In this document: one piece after another, positions 1 through 9,455 of the stretch | Position numbering within the stretch: position 1 is the first letter of the stretch | Layout of the letters: each line of letters begins with the position of its first letter | NCBI GenBank assembly: GCA_947501685.1 | Contig: CANMWQ010000001.1 | Location: 496,001 to 560,000, forward strand | Origin: an uncultured Litoreibacter sp. | Lineage (GTDB): Bacteria; Pseudomonadota; Alphaproteobacteria; Rhodobacterales; Rhodobacteraceae | Direction: 5' to 3' | DNA: 64,000 nucleotides | Translations under genes and position numbers: made by a program | The notes under the pieces: model-generated | Databases searched by the model: none | What the model was told of the DNA's origin: nothing | Seen by the model: only the letters and a program-made list of their open reading frames with translations

Positions 1-365
1 TGGCGGAACGCTGTCCCGGACCTTGCGCTCCGGAGCCTTCAACAATGCGATCCTTTTGGCCGAACAGTTGATACGTTTCGCCAAACTCTGGACACATTTC
101 GCCCAAGTGTGTTCGGCGCGACATAGCGAGGTTTGCAAGGGGCAGTCGCTTGGTCAGATGAGATCGAAAGAGGCGTCAAATACACAAGTCATTGATAATG
201 TGTAATAAAAAGTTCAGTTATGTGGGTTTGTCAGACACAGAACCGCAAAAGATGAACGGAAGATTAACGCATCAACATACTGTTTCCGCTCCGAACCATG
301 TCAAAATGTTGCGCTTAATGTGGCAGGTCCGGTAAAAGATCTCTGGGGGCACCAGAGGGTGTATA
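1..365. other. Left-edge stretch with no supported gene
   Basis: No gene is recognised here. A plus-strand frame is open from the window edge to a stop near 205 and could be the last 68 codons of a gene beginning outside the window. Its translation resembles nothing I know and its third-position composition is not convincing. Bases 200-365 are AT-richer than the surroundings and end in a TATAAT-like hexamer at 362-367, so promoter function for the next gene or transcript is possible. Confidence 0.3.
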
Positions 366-707
366 ATGAGTTACTTCTTTTTTGAGCGTCGTGTCGTTCC
401 GACTGAGTTAGATGAACGAAAGCCTGGCGATCACAGCCAGCTTCTGTCCGAAAGGGAGGAGCGTCACCAGATTGTGCTGGACGTTCCGAACGGACGGACA
501 ATTTCGGACCGGAAACTTGCGGCTATTCGTGACGCATTGGAAGACGATGCGACAGCTGGCGTGTTCTACACACGGCGCCTGCGTCGTGAGCGGGGCGAGC
601 TTCATAGCACGGTACGAGACCGTCGGTTGCAGGCGCTTCAAACCTTGACATCAAATCGCAGGGGCCGTGGCGCGGAGGGAGAGTCGGCGTCGCATCATCC
701 GGCATAA
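366..707 (+). CDS. Hypothetical protein, Arg/Glu-rich, 113 aa
   Basis: Unrecognised small hydrophilic protein with many Arg, Glu and Asp residues, no membrane segment and no signal peptide. The ATG at 366 follows a GAGGG at suitable distance. A good rho-independent terminator lies about 60 nt after the stop, which supports a plus-strand transcription unit. Against it, a TATAAT-like hexamer overlaps the ATG, so the transcript could begin inside the frame and be non-coding. Two overlapping frames on each strand are also open through this stretch. Real but unknown gene is the better guess. Confidence 0.45.
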   Translation: MSYFFFERRVVPTELDERKPGDHSQLLSEREERHQIVLDVPNGRTISDRKLAAIRDALEDDATAGVFYTRRLRRERGELHSTVRDRRLQALQTLTSNRRGRGAEGESASHHPA

Positions 708-769
708 AAGTTAGTGAGTGCGTGGCGGCCTGTGTATTTGGGCCAACACGTGAGTGCGTGTGGGGGCAG

Positions 770-800
770 GGGCTCGGCGTGTTTTGCCGGGCCCTTTTTT
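770..800 (+). terminator. Rho-independent terminator
   Basis: A 9-bp GC-rich stem with one G-U pair (770-778 with 786-794) and a 7-nt loop is followed directly by six T residues at 795-800. It lies downstream of the 113-aa reading frame and just before the convergent hydrolase gene. Confidence 0.75.
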
Positions 801-831
801 GTACCTGATTACCGTGCGCTAAGTGCCGTGA

Positions 832-1707
832 TCAGCGGTGGGCGAGAAATGCGAAAGTCTCCTCCAAGATCATCTCGGGAAGCTCCTCGGCCAGATAATG
901 CGCGCCGGGCAATGATTTCCCGGTGACCTGTTCTGCGCGAAGCCTCCAAAGGGACAGACAGTCGAAAAATGCCTCAATGGCCCCATGCGCGCCCCATAAC
1001 ACATGCACCGGGCAGGTCAGTTTCGCGTCACCATCCGCATCATCATGGGCGATATCAATCGTCGCTGCGGCGCGGTAATCCTCGCAAGAGGCATGAATGA
1101 CGTCTGGATTATCGAAAGCTGCGTGATAGGCGGCGCGGGCCCCCGGGCTGAACGGCCCATCGCCGGCGGCCCCGAACATGCATTTCTTGTCCCAAAAATC
1201 TTGCGGATCCGTGGAAATCATCCGCTCCGGCAGCGGATAGGGTTCGGTCAGGTAGAACCAATGCGCATAGGCTCTGGCGAAGCCAAGTGTCGTGTTGGCA
1301 TACATCTCACGCGTGGGCGCAATGTCGAGAATGATCAATTTCCTGACGGCCTCAGGCGCATCCATCGCCAATCTATGCGCGACGCGTGCGCCTCGATCAT
1401 GCGACAGAATGTCGAAATGTGAAAAGCCCAGCGTGGCCATCAGCCCTACCATATCCGCGGCCATTGTGCGTTTCGACATTTGCGAATGATCGGGGCGCGT
1501 CACAGGGCAGCTGGACGCGCCATAGCCGCGCAGGTCGGGGGCGACCACGGTAAACCGCTCGGCCAATTGCGGAGCCATCTTGTGCCACATCACATGGGTT
1601 TGCGGGTAGCCATGGAGCAACAAAAGCGGAGGCCCCGATCCCCCGATACGGCCATGCAGGCTGACCTCGCCAATCACGTGGTCAAAGCTGTCGAACCCTT
1701 CAAACAT
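832..1707 (-). CDS. Alpha/beta hydrolase, haloacetate dehalogenase-like
   Basis: A 291-aa alpha/beta hydrolase of the fluoroacetate dehalogenase group. The oxyanion motif LLLHGYPQT is at residues 29-37. The nucleophile region HDRGAR places Asp at 104 with the substrate-binding Arg beside it, and the His-Trp pair at 149-150 corresponds to the halide-binding residues of these dehalogenases. The catalytic His is about residue 270 in PGAH. In the family these enzymes hydrolyse haloacetates, but epoxide hydrolases are close relatives, so the substrate is an inference. I chose the ATG at 1707 because upstream codons do not look like protein. It has no clear Shine-Dalgarno and is divergent from the Lol permease gene. 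Confidence 0.85.
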   Translation of the reverse strand: MFEGFDSFDHVIGEVSLHGRIGGSGPPLLLLHGYPQTHVMWHKMAPQLAERFTVVAPDLRGYGASSCPVTRPDHSQMSKRTMAADMVGLMATLGFSHFDILSHDRGARVAHRLAMDAPEAVRKLIILDIAPTREMYANTTLGFARAYAHWFYLTEPYPLPERMISTDPQDFWDKKCMFGAAGDGPFSPGARAAYHAAFDNPDVIHASCEDYRAAATIDIAHDDADGDAKLTCPVHVLWGAHGAIEAFFDCLSLWRLRAEQVTGKSLPGAHYLAEELPEMILEETFAFLAHR

Positions 1708-1810
1708 GGAGGTAGTATAGGCGGTTTGGCGCAGGCCTCCAGCCCCCCGTCTCCCTTGACCTTGGCTGCGTGAAAGCGCACATCTGGGCGCGCAGCAGCA
1801 GGAGAATAAA

Positions 1811-3109
1811 GTGGCCAAGATCACTGGCGGCAAGACCGTCCCGTTTGCAGGCTTTGAATGGATGATTGCCTGGCGCTATCTGCGCGCCAAACGGGCGGAG
1901 GGCGGCGTGTCCGTCATGACGTGGATCTCGTTGATCGGCATCACGCTGGCGGTGGCTGCATTGATCATCACCTTGGCCGTAAGATCGGGATTTCGCTACG
2001 AATTTGTCGACACGATCCTCGGCGCGAATGCCCATGTCAAAGTCTATGACCAAGGCCAAGTTTCTGAGACGGGCAATTTTGCGCGGGTGATCTCCGACTA
2101 TGATGAAAAGACGGTTCGGCTGGCAAACGCGCCGGGCGTCGTGCGCGCGGCTCCGGTTGTGAAGGGTCAGGTGATGGCTACGGGGCGGGGGCGCAATGCG
2201 GGCGTCGAAGTCTTTGGCATGCGGCAGGCGGACTTCTTGAACATCCGCCGCGTGGCAAACCCGTTGGAGGCCTCCGGCGACATCGCGCGGTTTGCGGAAG
2301 GCATCGCGATCGGCAACGGTGTCGCGCGCGAGCTTGGGGTGGGGCCGGGCGACCGTATCAGGCTTATTTCTCCCAATGGGACAAAAAACCCGTTTGGCAC
2401 ATCTCCTCGCGTAGTAGCTTTCGAGGTGGTCTACGTCTTCAAGGTGGGGCGCTTTGATATCGACCGCACCCGCGTCTACATGCCCTTCGAAAAAGCGCAG
2501 GAATATTTCAATCGCGAGGGCCTGGCAGACGAGATCGAAGTGATCTTGGAAGACCCTGAGGACTTGGAGAAGGCGACCCCCGCATTGATGGAAGCCGCTG
2601 GCCCCGGCACACTCCTCTGGAGCTGGCGCGACTCGTCCGGTGCCTTCCTGCAAGCCTTAGCGATGGAAGACAATGTCATGTTCCTCATCCTGTCAGTGCT
2701 GGTCCTGATCGCCTCGATGAACATCGTGTCGGGCCTGATCATGCTGGTGAAGAACAAGGGTCGCGACATTGGCATTTTGCGCACCATGGGGCTGAGCGAG
2801 GGCTCAATCCTGAGGGTTTTCTTCATCTGCGGCGCGTCCACGGGGGTGATTGGAACGATTGCCGGTCTGATCCTTGGATGCCTCTTTGCGATCTATATCG
2901 ACCCGATTTTTGATCTGGTGAATTACATCGCTGGCGGCGGCGTCTGGGATCCGTCTGTGCGGATGATCTCGAAACTTCCTGCAAGGCTGGAAATGGGGGA
3001 CGTCTTGTCGGCAATCTCGCTCTCGCTGTTCCTGAGCTTCGTGGTGACGATTTTCCCGGCGCGCCGTGCCGCCCGCATGAACCCGGTGGAGGCGCTTCGC
3101 TATGAGTGA
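1811..3109 (+). CDS. lolC: Lipoprotein-releasing ABC transporter permease (LolC/LolE family)
   Basis: Inner-membrane permease that, with LolD, extracts outer-membrane lipoproteins and hands them to LolA. At 432 aa it has the family layout: an N-terminal membrane helix around residues 38-62, a large periplasmic domain, and three C-terminal helices with the MacB/FtsX signature near residues 290-430. The start is GTG at 1811 after a good AGGAG. The stop overlaps the lolD start by 8 nt. Many alphaproteobacteria carry one permease serving both LolC and LolE roles; only one is present here, so the symbol is approximate. Confidence 0.92.
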   Translation: MAKITGGKTVPFAGFEWMIAWRYLRAKRAEGGVSVMTWISLIGITLAVAALIITLAVRSGFRYEFVDTILGANAHVKVYDQGQVSETGNFARVISDYDEKTVRLANAPGVVRAAPVVKGQVMATGRGRNAGVEVFGMRQADFLNIRRVANPLEASGDIARFAEGIAIGNGVARELGVGPGDRIRLISPNGTKNPFGTSPRVVAFEVVYVFKVGRFDIDRTRVYMPFEKAQEYFNREGLADEIEVILEDPEDLEKATPALMEAAGPGTLLWSWRDSSGAFLQALAMEDNVMFLILSVLVLIASMNIVSGLIMLVKNKGRDIGILRTMGLSEGSILRVFFICGASTGVIGTIAGLILGCLFAIYIDPIFDLVNYIAGGGVWDPSVRMISKLPARLEMGDVLSAISLSLFLSFVVTIFPARRAARMNPVEALRYE

Positions 3110-3779
3110 CGCGGCATTGGTGCTCACGGGCATCAAGAAACATTACAACCAAGGAAAGCCAAACGAGATCAAGGTCTTGCGCGGGGCTGAGCTGTCAGTA
3201 AAGCGCGGTGAGGTTGTCGCATTGGTCGCCCCGTCCGGGGCAGGTAAATCGACGCTGTTGCATATTGCAGGGCTGCTGGATACGCCGGATGCGGGGCAGG
3301 TGAAGATTGCCGGTGAAGACCTAACAGGGCGCAGTGACCGCGCCAGGACCAATGCAAGGCGCTCCGAGATCGGGTTTGTCTACCAGTTTCACCATCTGTT
3401 GCCAGAATTCACGGCCGCTGAGAACATCGTGCTGCCACAGCTTGCGGCTGGCGTGCCAAACGCGCAAGCCCATGCCCGCGCCGTTGATTTGATGGGCAAG
3501 GTCGGCGTGGCGGATCGGGCAGAGCATCGGCCCGGTGCCCTATCTGGTGGGGAACAGCAAAGGGTCGCGTTTTGCCGCGCTTTGGCCAATGCGCCGGGAT
3601 TGTTGCTGGCGGATGAGCCGACGGGAAACCTAGACCCGGCAACGTCCGATCAGGTGTTTGAAGCGCTGATGACGCTTGCGCGGGAAACCGGGCTCGCGGC
3701 CTTGATCGCCACGCATAATCTGGAGCTGGCCGCGCGTATGGACCGGACGGTTCGGTTGGAAGGCGGGGTTTTGGTCTAG
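3102..3779 (+). CDS. lolD: Lipoprotein-releasing ABC transporter ATP-binding protein LolD
   Basis: ATPase of the lipoprotein-release complex, 225 aa, cytoplasmic face of the inner membrane. The Walker A region is APSGAGKST at residues 43-51, the signature is LSGGEQQR, and Walker B with the following loop is [13 protein letters not shown]. The first Walker A Gly is replaced by Ala, which is unusual although the GKST core is intact. Translation is probably coupled to the permease through the 8-nt overlap. It runs tail to tail into the hydrolase gene, overlapping it by 4 nt. Confidence 0.94.
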   Translation: MSDAALVLTGIKKHYNQGKPNEIKVLRGAELSVKRGEVVALVAPSGAGKSTLLHIAGLLDTPDAGQVKIAGEDLTGRSDRARTNARRSEIGFVYQFHHLLPEFTAAENIVLPQLAAGVPNAQAHARAVDLMGKVGVADRAEHRPGALSGGEQQRVAFCRALANAPGLLLADEPTGNLDPATSDQVFEALMTLARETGLAALIATHNLELAARMDRTVRLEGGVLV

Positions 3780-4735
3780 GTCGTTTCCAGCGTGGCATGA
3801 CGCGCAAAGAGCGCGCAGGCCTCGTCGAACACGCGTGTGCGTGCCGCAGGGCCTTCCATGACGATCTCGTGCTCGCCACGCTCAATGATCACCAGCTCTC
3901 CGTTTGGCCAGCGGGACATGCGGTCATGAATGGTTGGTATGTCAACGATCCGCTCATTGGTCCCAACATAAGTGATGCAGGGCACGTTGGGCGTCGGATG
4001 GGCCCGCAGCGCTCGGCACTCCCGCAGGGCCTTGTTCAGCCAGCTCAGCGTCGGTCCGCCGAGCGCCAGCTCGGGATGCGCGCTGACCTGTCGCTTCATA
4101 TACTCGAACATCTCAAGGTCGGTGGTGAGCATGTTGTTTTCAAAGGGATTTGCCAGCACATAGGTTTCCCGCAACGTGCCGGGTGCCAGCATGTTGCCGA
4201 ACCCAAATGTATGCGCCACGGTCGAGGCGGTCCAGCCAAGCGAGCGTTTGCTTGTCGTCAGGGCTATGCCCCACATCGGCCCGGAGAACACCGCAGAGGT
4301 GACAGGCAACCCGTCGATCAAAGCTCGCAGGCCGATGCAGCCGCCCATGGAATGCGCAAACAGCGTGTGGGGCGTCGGCAGCTCAATCTTGCGGGCGAAG
4401 GCCAGCACCGCTTGAACGTCAAGCTGGTAGTCTTGAAAGTCGCCGACATGGCCCAGCATCTCGTCTTCCAGCAACCGATCAGACAAGCCTTGCCCGCGCC
4501 AGTCAATGACAAGGGTGGCATAACCCCGCAAGGCGAACTCAGCGGCGGCCCGGCCGTATTTTTCGATATATTCGGTGCGGCCGGGAAACAGCAGCACGGT
4601 GCCATGTTTGGCAGTGTCGGCACCCCAGACCGCAACGCGGATCCGCACCCCGTCTGCGCAGAGCAGCCAATAGGCCGCACCGCCATCCGGGCCATCGGCT
4701 ACGTCGTGATAAAGGGGTGCCGTCGTGAGGGTCAC
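3776..4735 (-). CDS. pldB: Alpha/beta hydrolase, lysophospholipase/monoglyceride lipase type
   Basis: A 319-aa serine hydrolase of the PldB/monoacylglycerol lipase group (Hydrolase_4). The nucleophile elbow HSMGG lies at residues 128-132 (Ser129). The oxyanion segment is around [14 protein letters not shown] at 48-61, and a C-terminal His is in RGEHEI. Members hydrolyse lysophospholipids or monoglycerides; the exact substrate is unknown. The start overlaps the stop of the SCP2 gene in an ATGA junction, so the two form an operon and may act together on lipid substrates. Confidence 0.85.
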   Translation of the reverse strand: MTLTTAPLYHDVADGPDGGAAYWLLCADGVRIRVAVWGADTAKHGTVLLFPGRTEYIEKYGRAAAEFALRGYATLVIDWRGQGLSDRLLEDEMLGHVGDFQDYQLDVQAVLAFARKIELPTPHTLFAHSMGGCIGLRALIDGLPVTSAVFSGPMWGIALTTSKRSLGWTASTVAHTFGFGNMLAPGTLRETYVLANPFENNMLTTDLEMFEYMKRQVSAHPELALGGPTLSWLNKALRECRALRAHPTPNVPCITYVGTNERIVDIPTIHDRMSRWPNGELVIIERGEHEIVMEGPAARTRVFDEACALFARHATLETT

Positions 4736-5019
4736 GACAGAACGGAGCCCAGCTTCATGGCCTGACCCATATCGCCATCAACGGTCAGCTTGCCGGTCAT
4801 GAAGGCGGAGGTCGGGTTCAATTCCCCGTCAAGAATGGCCTCAAAGGTCTCGGTATCTGCAGACATTGTGCATTCGGCATCTTCGTCGCCGGCGCGCACG
4901 CCTGCGCTGTCTACCATGATGGAACCTTCGCCTTCGATGTCGAACTTAACTGAGCCGTCAAAGCCCCCGTCCAGTTTCGCTTGCAAGGCGGCTACAGCTT
5001 TGGTGATGACGTCGCTCAT
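4732..5019 (-). CDS. SCP2 sterol-binding domain protein
   Basis: A 95-aa protein consisting only of a sterol carrier protein 2 domain. The pattern FDIEGEGSIMVD, a central CTMSADTETF and the C-terminal TGKLTVDGDMGQAMKL are typical of bacterial stand-alone SCP2 proteins. The family binds lipids or acyl-CoA in the cytoplasm. It is followed, with a 4-nt overlap, by the lipase-like hydrolase, which suggests lipid delivery or metabolism. The start ATG at 5019 has a GGAGAACC ribosome site a few bases upstream. Confidence 0.9.
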   Translation of the reverse strand: MSDVITKAVAALQAKLDGGFDGSVKFDIEGEGSIMVDSAGVRAGDEDAECTMSADTETFEAILDGELNPTSAFMTGKLTVDGDMGQAMKLGSVLS

Positions 5020-5090
5020 TTGGGTTCTCCTAAAAATGTGACATCCAGGGTCTCGATTTTTCCAATCATGCCGCTAGACTTAAGGTCGTT

Positions 5091-5639
5091 ATGAAATTTT
5101 CAATCCTCATCCTCAACTGTGTCGTTGCGGCATTCCTTTTTGCGACAAGCGCCGTTGCAGATGAAGATGCGCTCGATAAGCTCTTTGATCGCTTGGCGCA
5201 GCCCGAGTTGCAAGACTGGGAGTTGGTTGAACGCGCGATTTGGCGTGAATGGTCCGATAGCGGTTCAAAATCCATGAACTTTTTGCTGCAACGCGGACGC
5301 CAAGCCATGTCCAACGGCGACACGAAAAAGGCCATCGACCATTTTACCGCTCTGACCGACCATGCCCCCGACTTCGCCGAAGGCTGGAATATGCGGGCGA
5401 CCGCCTATTTCGGGGAGGGGCTCTACGGGCTGTCCATCGCCGATATCGGGACAACATTGTCGCTGAACCCACGCCACTTCGGAGCCCTTCAGGGCCTTGG
5501 CCGCATGCTTGAAGAGCTGGACCAAAAAACCGACGCGCTGAAAGCGTATAAGGCGGCATATGCTATACATCCCCACAGGCCGGGTCTAAAAGAAGGCATC
5601 GAGCGGCTAGAAGCGGAAGTTTCGGGCCAAGACATTTAA
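5091..5639 (+). CDS. Exported TPR-repeat protein
   Basis: A 182-aa protein with a signal peptide (hydrophobic run to about residue 21, cleavage after SAVA) and two or three tetratricopeptide repeats between residues 65 and 165, seen as AIDHFTALTDHAPDFAEGWN and ALKAYKAAYAIHPH. TPR domains mediate protein contacts; the partner is not indicated. It is divergent from the SCP2 gene and ends 34 nt before the SUV3-like helicase. The same arrangement is common in related genomes as far as I recall, but a functional link is not established. Confidence 0.88.
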   Translation: MKFSILILNCVVAAFLFATSAVADEDALDKLFDRLAQPELQDWELVERAIWREWSDSGSKSMNFLLQRGRQAMSNGDTKKAIDHFTALTDHAPDFAEGWNMRATAYFGEGLYGLSIADIGTTLSLNPRHFGALQGLGRMLEELDQKTDALKAYKAAYAIHPHRPGLKEGIERLEAEVSGQDI

Positions 5640-5673
5640 CGCGCCATTCATGGCCCCCTAACAGGCGACGCCC

Positions 5674-8421
5674 ATGACCGGCCAGCCCCGGGTGACGGCG
5701 GTTCTCGGACCGACCAACACCGGCAAAACCCACTATGCCATTGAAAGGATGCTTGCGCACCGCACTGGTGTGATCGGGCTTCCGTTGCGGCTGTTGGCCC
5801 GCGAGGTCTATGACCGCATCGTCGCGATACGCGGCCCCTCTGTTGTGGCTTTGGTCACAGGTGAGGAGCGGATCGTGCCCGACAGGGCGCAATATTGGGT
5901 GTGCACCGTTGAGGCCATGCCGGACGGCATGGGCGCGGATTTCGTCGGGATCGACGAAATTCAGCTCTGTGCCGACCCGGAGCGGGGGCATGTCTTCACA
6001 CAACGATTGCTGAAGTCTCGCGGGCATCTTGAGACGCTCTTCATGGGCTCGGACACGATGCGCGGCGCAATCGCCGCGATGGAGCCACGCGCGCAGTTTT
6101 TGAAGCGGGAGCGCTTTTCCGAGCTGACCTATACCGGAGCCAAGAAGATCAGCCGCTTGAAGGCACGCTCCGCCATTGTCGGGTTCTCCGTGGAAAACGT
6201 CTACGCCATTGCCGAGCTGATCCGCCGCCAAAAGGGCGGCTGCGCGGTTGTGATGGGCGCCCTGTCGCCCCGCACGCGCAACGCGCAGGTGGAGATGTAT
6301 CAAAACGGCGACGTTGACTATCTGGTGGCCACCGACGCGATTGGCATGGGGTTGAACCTCGATATCAACCATGTGGCATTTTCCGCGCTCCAAAAATTCG
6401 ATGGCCGACGGATGCGCTATCTGCATCCCAATGAGCTGGCTCAGATCGCCGGGCGGGCAGGGCGCTATATGACGCCCGGCAGCTTCGGGGTCACGGGCGA
6501 GGCGGCCGCGCTTGAGGAGCCGGTGGTGCAGGCGATTTTGCAGTCGAACTTCCGGCCCGTCTCCAAGCTGCAATGGCGCAATGACCGCCCTGAGTTCGGC
6601 TCGGTCGACCGGCTGGTCCGCTCGCTTGAAATGCACACGGATGATGAATGGCTCAGCCGAGCGCGAGATGCCGACGACGTGGTGGCGTTGAAAAACCTGC
6701 GCGATGTGGCGGAGGTTGTTGCGCGCACGCACAGCCCGCAGGACGTCAAACTGCTCTGGGATGTCTGCCGCATCCCTGATTTCAGGGGTATCTCAACGGG
6801 TGATCACGCCAGCATTCTGGAAGTGATTTTTGGCTACCTGCATGACAAAGGGCAGGTGCCGCAAGATTACATGGCACGCCAGATCGCGCGGATTGACCGC
6901 TCTGATGGCGACATTGATGCAATCTCCAAGCGCTTGGCGTATATCCGGACTTGGACCTATGTCGCGCAGCGAAAGGGGTGGGTTGCCGATGAAAGCCATT
7001 GGCGCGGCGAAACCCGTGCGGTAGAAGACCGCCTGTCGGACGCGCTCCATGGCGCGCTGACCCAAAGATTTGTCGACCGGCGCACCAGTGTTTTGCTGCG
7101 GCGGTTGAAACAGAAGGAGAGCCTCGTGGCTGACGTGAACGACAAAGGTGAAGTGACTGTTGAGGGCGAAATGATCGGCCGTTTGGACGGGTTCCGGTTC
7201 CGCCAGGACGCGTCCTCCAACCCCGACGAGGCTAAGACCCTCAAGCAAGCCGCCGTCGCGGCGCTGGCCCCTCACTTCAATTTGCGTGCCGACAAATTCT
7301 ACAATGCGCCCGACACGGAAATGGATTTCACCGAGCAGGGTGGCCTGATGTGGGGTGATCTGGCCGTGGGCAAACTGGTCAAGGGCGCAGAGCCATTGAA
7401 GCCTATGGTCGAGCCCTTTGTGGATGAAGAGGCCGGCAGCGACGTGGCCGAGAAGGTCAAACGCCGCTTGCAGCATTTCATCGACCGCAAGATTGCGGCG
7501 GCGTTCGAGCCGATGATTGCAATGTCCAATGATGACACGCTGACCGGGCTGGCCAAAGGTTTTGCTTTCCGGATGGTTGAAGCGCTGGGCGTGATCCCGC
7601 GTGACAAGGTGGCCTCGGAGGTCAAGGACCTTGATCAGGACGCGCGTGGCGCGTTGCGCAAACATGGCATCCGATTTGGCCAATTCACCATCTTCATGCC
7701 ACTGCTCTTGAAGCCCGCGCCTACCCGTTTGCGGCTGGTCCTGTGGTCATTGCAAAACGGGCTGAGCGAATTTCCAGAAGCCCCGCCGCCCGGTCTGGTG
7801 ACCGTGCCGGGGGTCAAGGACGCGCCGGACGGGTATTACACCCAAGCGGGCTACCGCCTCGCCGGAGACCGTGCGATCCGGATCGACATGCTGGAGCGCC
7901 TCGCAGATCAACTGCGCAACGAGAACTCCCGCGCTGGGTTCGAGGCGAAAGCAGACATGCTGTCGATCACCGGAATGACGCTTGAGCAGTTTGCAAACCT
8001 GATGGAAGGCCTTGGGTATAAAGGCGAACGCGGTGAGCGGGCCAAGGTCAAAGCGGCTCCCACGCCTGAGGCCAAGACGGACGCGCCGGAAGCAGATGCA
8101 CTGGAGGCTGAAGCGCCTGAGGCAAAAAATTCAGAGGCGCAAGTGGACACCCCCGCTGAGGCGAAAGACGCCGCAAGCGACGCGCCGGAGATGGAGGTGT
8201 TCTACACCTTCCGCTGGGGCGGCAACAAAGGCGGCGCGCGCGAGGGTGGCCGGGGCGGCAAGCCTCAGGGCAAACCCAAGCCACGCGGCAAGCCTAAAGG
8301 CAATGGCGGCCCACGCGATGGCAGGGCGCAGAGCTTCAAGGCACGGCCTCCGAAGAAAGAGAAAGCCATCGACCCTGACAACCCCTTTGCGGCGGCTCTT
8401 ATGGGGCTGAAGAAAGACTGA
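5674..8421 (+). CDS. SUV3-like ATP-dependent RNA helicase
   Basis: A 915-aa superfamily 2 helicase related to mitochondrial SUV3 of the RNA degradosome. Motif I, GPTNTGKT, is at residues 12-19 and the DEIQ box at 94-97. Helicase C motifs follow with VATDAIGMGLN and AQIAGRAGRY. A long family-specific middle region precedes a C-terminal tail: residues about 790-840 are rich in Ala, Glu and Pro, then Gly, Lys and Arg dominate, as in disordered RNA-binding tails. RNA unwinding for turnover is the expected role. It is one of the longest genes here and has several spurious antisense frames. Confidence 0.9.
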   Translation: MTGQPRVTAVLGPTNTGKTHYAIERMLAHRTGVIGLPLRLLAREVYDRIVAIRGPSVVALVTGEERIVPDRAQYWVCTVEAMPDGMGADFVGIDEIQLCADPERGHVFTQRLLKSRGHLETLFMGSDTMRGAIAAMEPRAQFLKRERFSELTYTGAKKISRLKARSAIVGFSVENVYAIAELIRRQKGGCAVVMGALSPRTRNAQVEMYQNGDVDYLVATDAIGMGLNLDINHVAFSALQKFDGRRMRYLHPNELAQIAGRAGRYMTPGSFGVTGEAAALEEPVVQAILQSNFRPVSKLQWRNDRPEFGSVDRLVRSLEMHTDDEWLSRARDADDVVALKNLRDVAEVVARTHSPQDVKLLWDVCRIPDFRGISTGDHASILEVIFGYLHDKGQVPQDYMARQIARIDRSDGDIDAISKRLAYIRTWTYVAQRKGWVADESHWRGETRAVEDRLSDALHGALTQRFVDRRTSVLLRRLKQKESLVADVNDKGEVTVEGEMIGRLDGFRFRQDASSNPDEAKTLKQAAVAALAPHFNLRADKFYNAPDTEMDFTEQGGLMWGDLAVGKLVKGAEPLKPMVEPFVDEEAGSDVAEKVKRRLQHFIDRKIAAAFEPMIAMSNDDTLTGLAKGFAFRMVEALGVIPRDKVASEVKDLDQDARGALRKHGIRFGQFTIFMPLLLKPAPTRLRLVLWSLQNGLSEFPEAPPPGLVTVPGVKDAPDGYYTQAGYRLAGDRAIRIDMLERLADQLRNENSRAGFEAKADMLSITGMTLEQFANLMEGLGYKGERGERAKVKAAPTPEAKTDAPEADALEAEAPEAKNSEAQVDTPAEAKDAASDAPEMEVFYTFRWGGNKGGAREGGRGGKPQGKPKPRGKPKGNGGPRDGRAQSFKARPPKKEKAIDPDNPFAAALMGLKKD

Positions 8422-8478
8422 TCCGGGCGGCGGACATAGCGCGGTCTGGCGGCGCTCGATTGGCATGCGGGTTGAGAG

Positions 8479-8853
8479 ATGGATAGTCCCAGAGAAACGA
8501 TCCGCCTCGACAAATGGCTCTGGCAGGCGCGGTTTTTCAAGACCCGTTCGCTGGCCGCCTCTGTGGTCAAGGGCGGCTCCGTGCGGGTCAACACTAACAA
8601 GATCGCAAAACCGGCCTTTCAGGTCGGCGAGGGCGACGGCATCACCTTCGCGCAAGGCGAGCAAACCCGCGTGGTCGTGGTGCGCGCCTGTGGGACACGG
8701 CGCGGCCCGGCACCTGAGGCGCAAGAGCTTTACCTCGACAAAACCGTCTTTGTCGAAAAGACGCCCCGGTTGGTCACGCCGTGGGGGAAAGGGCGTCCCA
8801 CAAAGAAAGATCGCCGCAGCTTAGATTTTTCGCGCAAGCCTCCGCTTGAATGA
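8479..8853 (+). CDS. RNA-binding S4 domain protein (HslR-like)
   Basis: A 124-aa protein with an N-terminal S4 RNA-binding fold: IRLDKWLWQARFFKTRSLA at residues 8-26, then GGSVRVN. This matches heat-shock protein 15 (HslR), which binds stalled 50S subunits carrying nascent chains. The basic C-terminus, KGRPTKKDRR, fits RNA contact. It follows the helicase by 57 nt on the same strand and precedes fdxA, an order often seen in the Rhodobacterales. The function is inferred from the family. Confidence 0.88.
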   Translation: MDSPRETIRLDKWLWQARFFKTRSLAASVVKGGSVRVNTNKIAKPAFQVGEGDGITFAQGEQTRVVVVRACGTRRGPAPEAQELYLDKTVFVEKTPRLVTPWGKGRPTKKDRRSLDFSRKPPLE

Positions 8854-8904
8854 TCCGGGAATGGTCATTACGACAGGCACAACACAGTTTTTCGGACAAT
8901 GCTC

Positions 8905-9240
8905 ATGACCTATATCGTCAACGACGCCTGCATCGCCTGCAAATACACCGATTGCGTCGAGGTGTGCCCAGTGGATTGCTTCTATGAGGGTGAGAACATG
9001 CTGGTGATCCATCCTGACGAGTGCATTGACTGCGGCGTCTGCGAGCCCGAATGCCCCGCAGATGCGATCCGCCCCGACACCGAGCCGGACATGGAAAAAT
9101 GGGTGGAGTTCAACCGCAAATACTCTGAAAAATGGCCAGTGATCATCACCAAGAAAGACCCGCTGCCGACCGCCGAAGAGATGGACGGCAAAGAGGGCAA
9201 GTTGGAGATGTTTTCCGAGGCACCCGGCGAAGGCGGCTGA
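8905..9240 (+). CDS. fdxA: 7Fe ferredoxin FdxA
   Basis: A 111-aa soluble ferredoxin with the 3Fe-4S/4Fe-4S arrangement. The first cluster motif, [18 protein letters not shown], starts around residue 9, and the second, [12 protein letters not shown], is near residue 40. The typical long C-terminal extension ([18 protein letters not shown]-like) is present. The family starts with MTYIV, so I prefer the ATG at 8905 over the one at 8899. It transfers electrons in the cytoplasm; the partner is not shown. carD follows after a 215-nt gap. Confidence 0.93.
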   Translation: MTYIVNDACIACKYTDCVEVCPVDCFYEGENMLVIHPDECIDCGVCEPECPADAIRPDTEPDMEKWVEFNRKYSEKWPVIITKKDPLPTAEEMDGKEGKLEMFSEAPGEGG

Positions 9241-9455
9241 TTCGCCAGTTTTGGTGGATATCGCGATGGCCCAAGCGGGCTTGGCGTAAGCAGCCCTTTG
9301 GATATTCACGTTTTTGTGGTATGGTCCCTGCGAAGATGGTAACTGGCCGTTCCTGCATGGGTGAGCATACGGATCAGCGAAAAATCGAAAGATCAGCGGA
9401 CGCGACCGGGGGAGTTTCCACCGGCCCGTCCATTTTGGCGTGAAAGAGAGATCGT

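Noticed and set aside
3797-4765. 322-aa plus-strand frame opposite the PldB-like hydrolase
   Set aside because: The minus-strand gene has the HSMGG motif and a coupled start; the opposite frame has no recognisable features.
5563-6732. 389-aa antisense frame across the 5' part of the SUV3-like helicase
   Set aside because: It lies opposite a clear helicase gene with all motifs, is His/Arg/Ala-rich, and has no family features. The high GC content explains the length.
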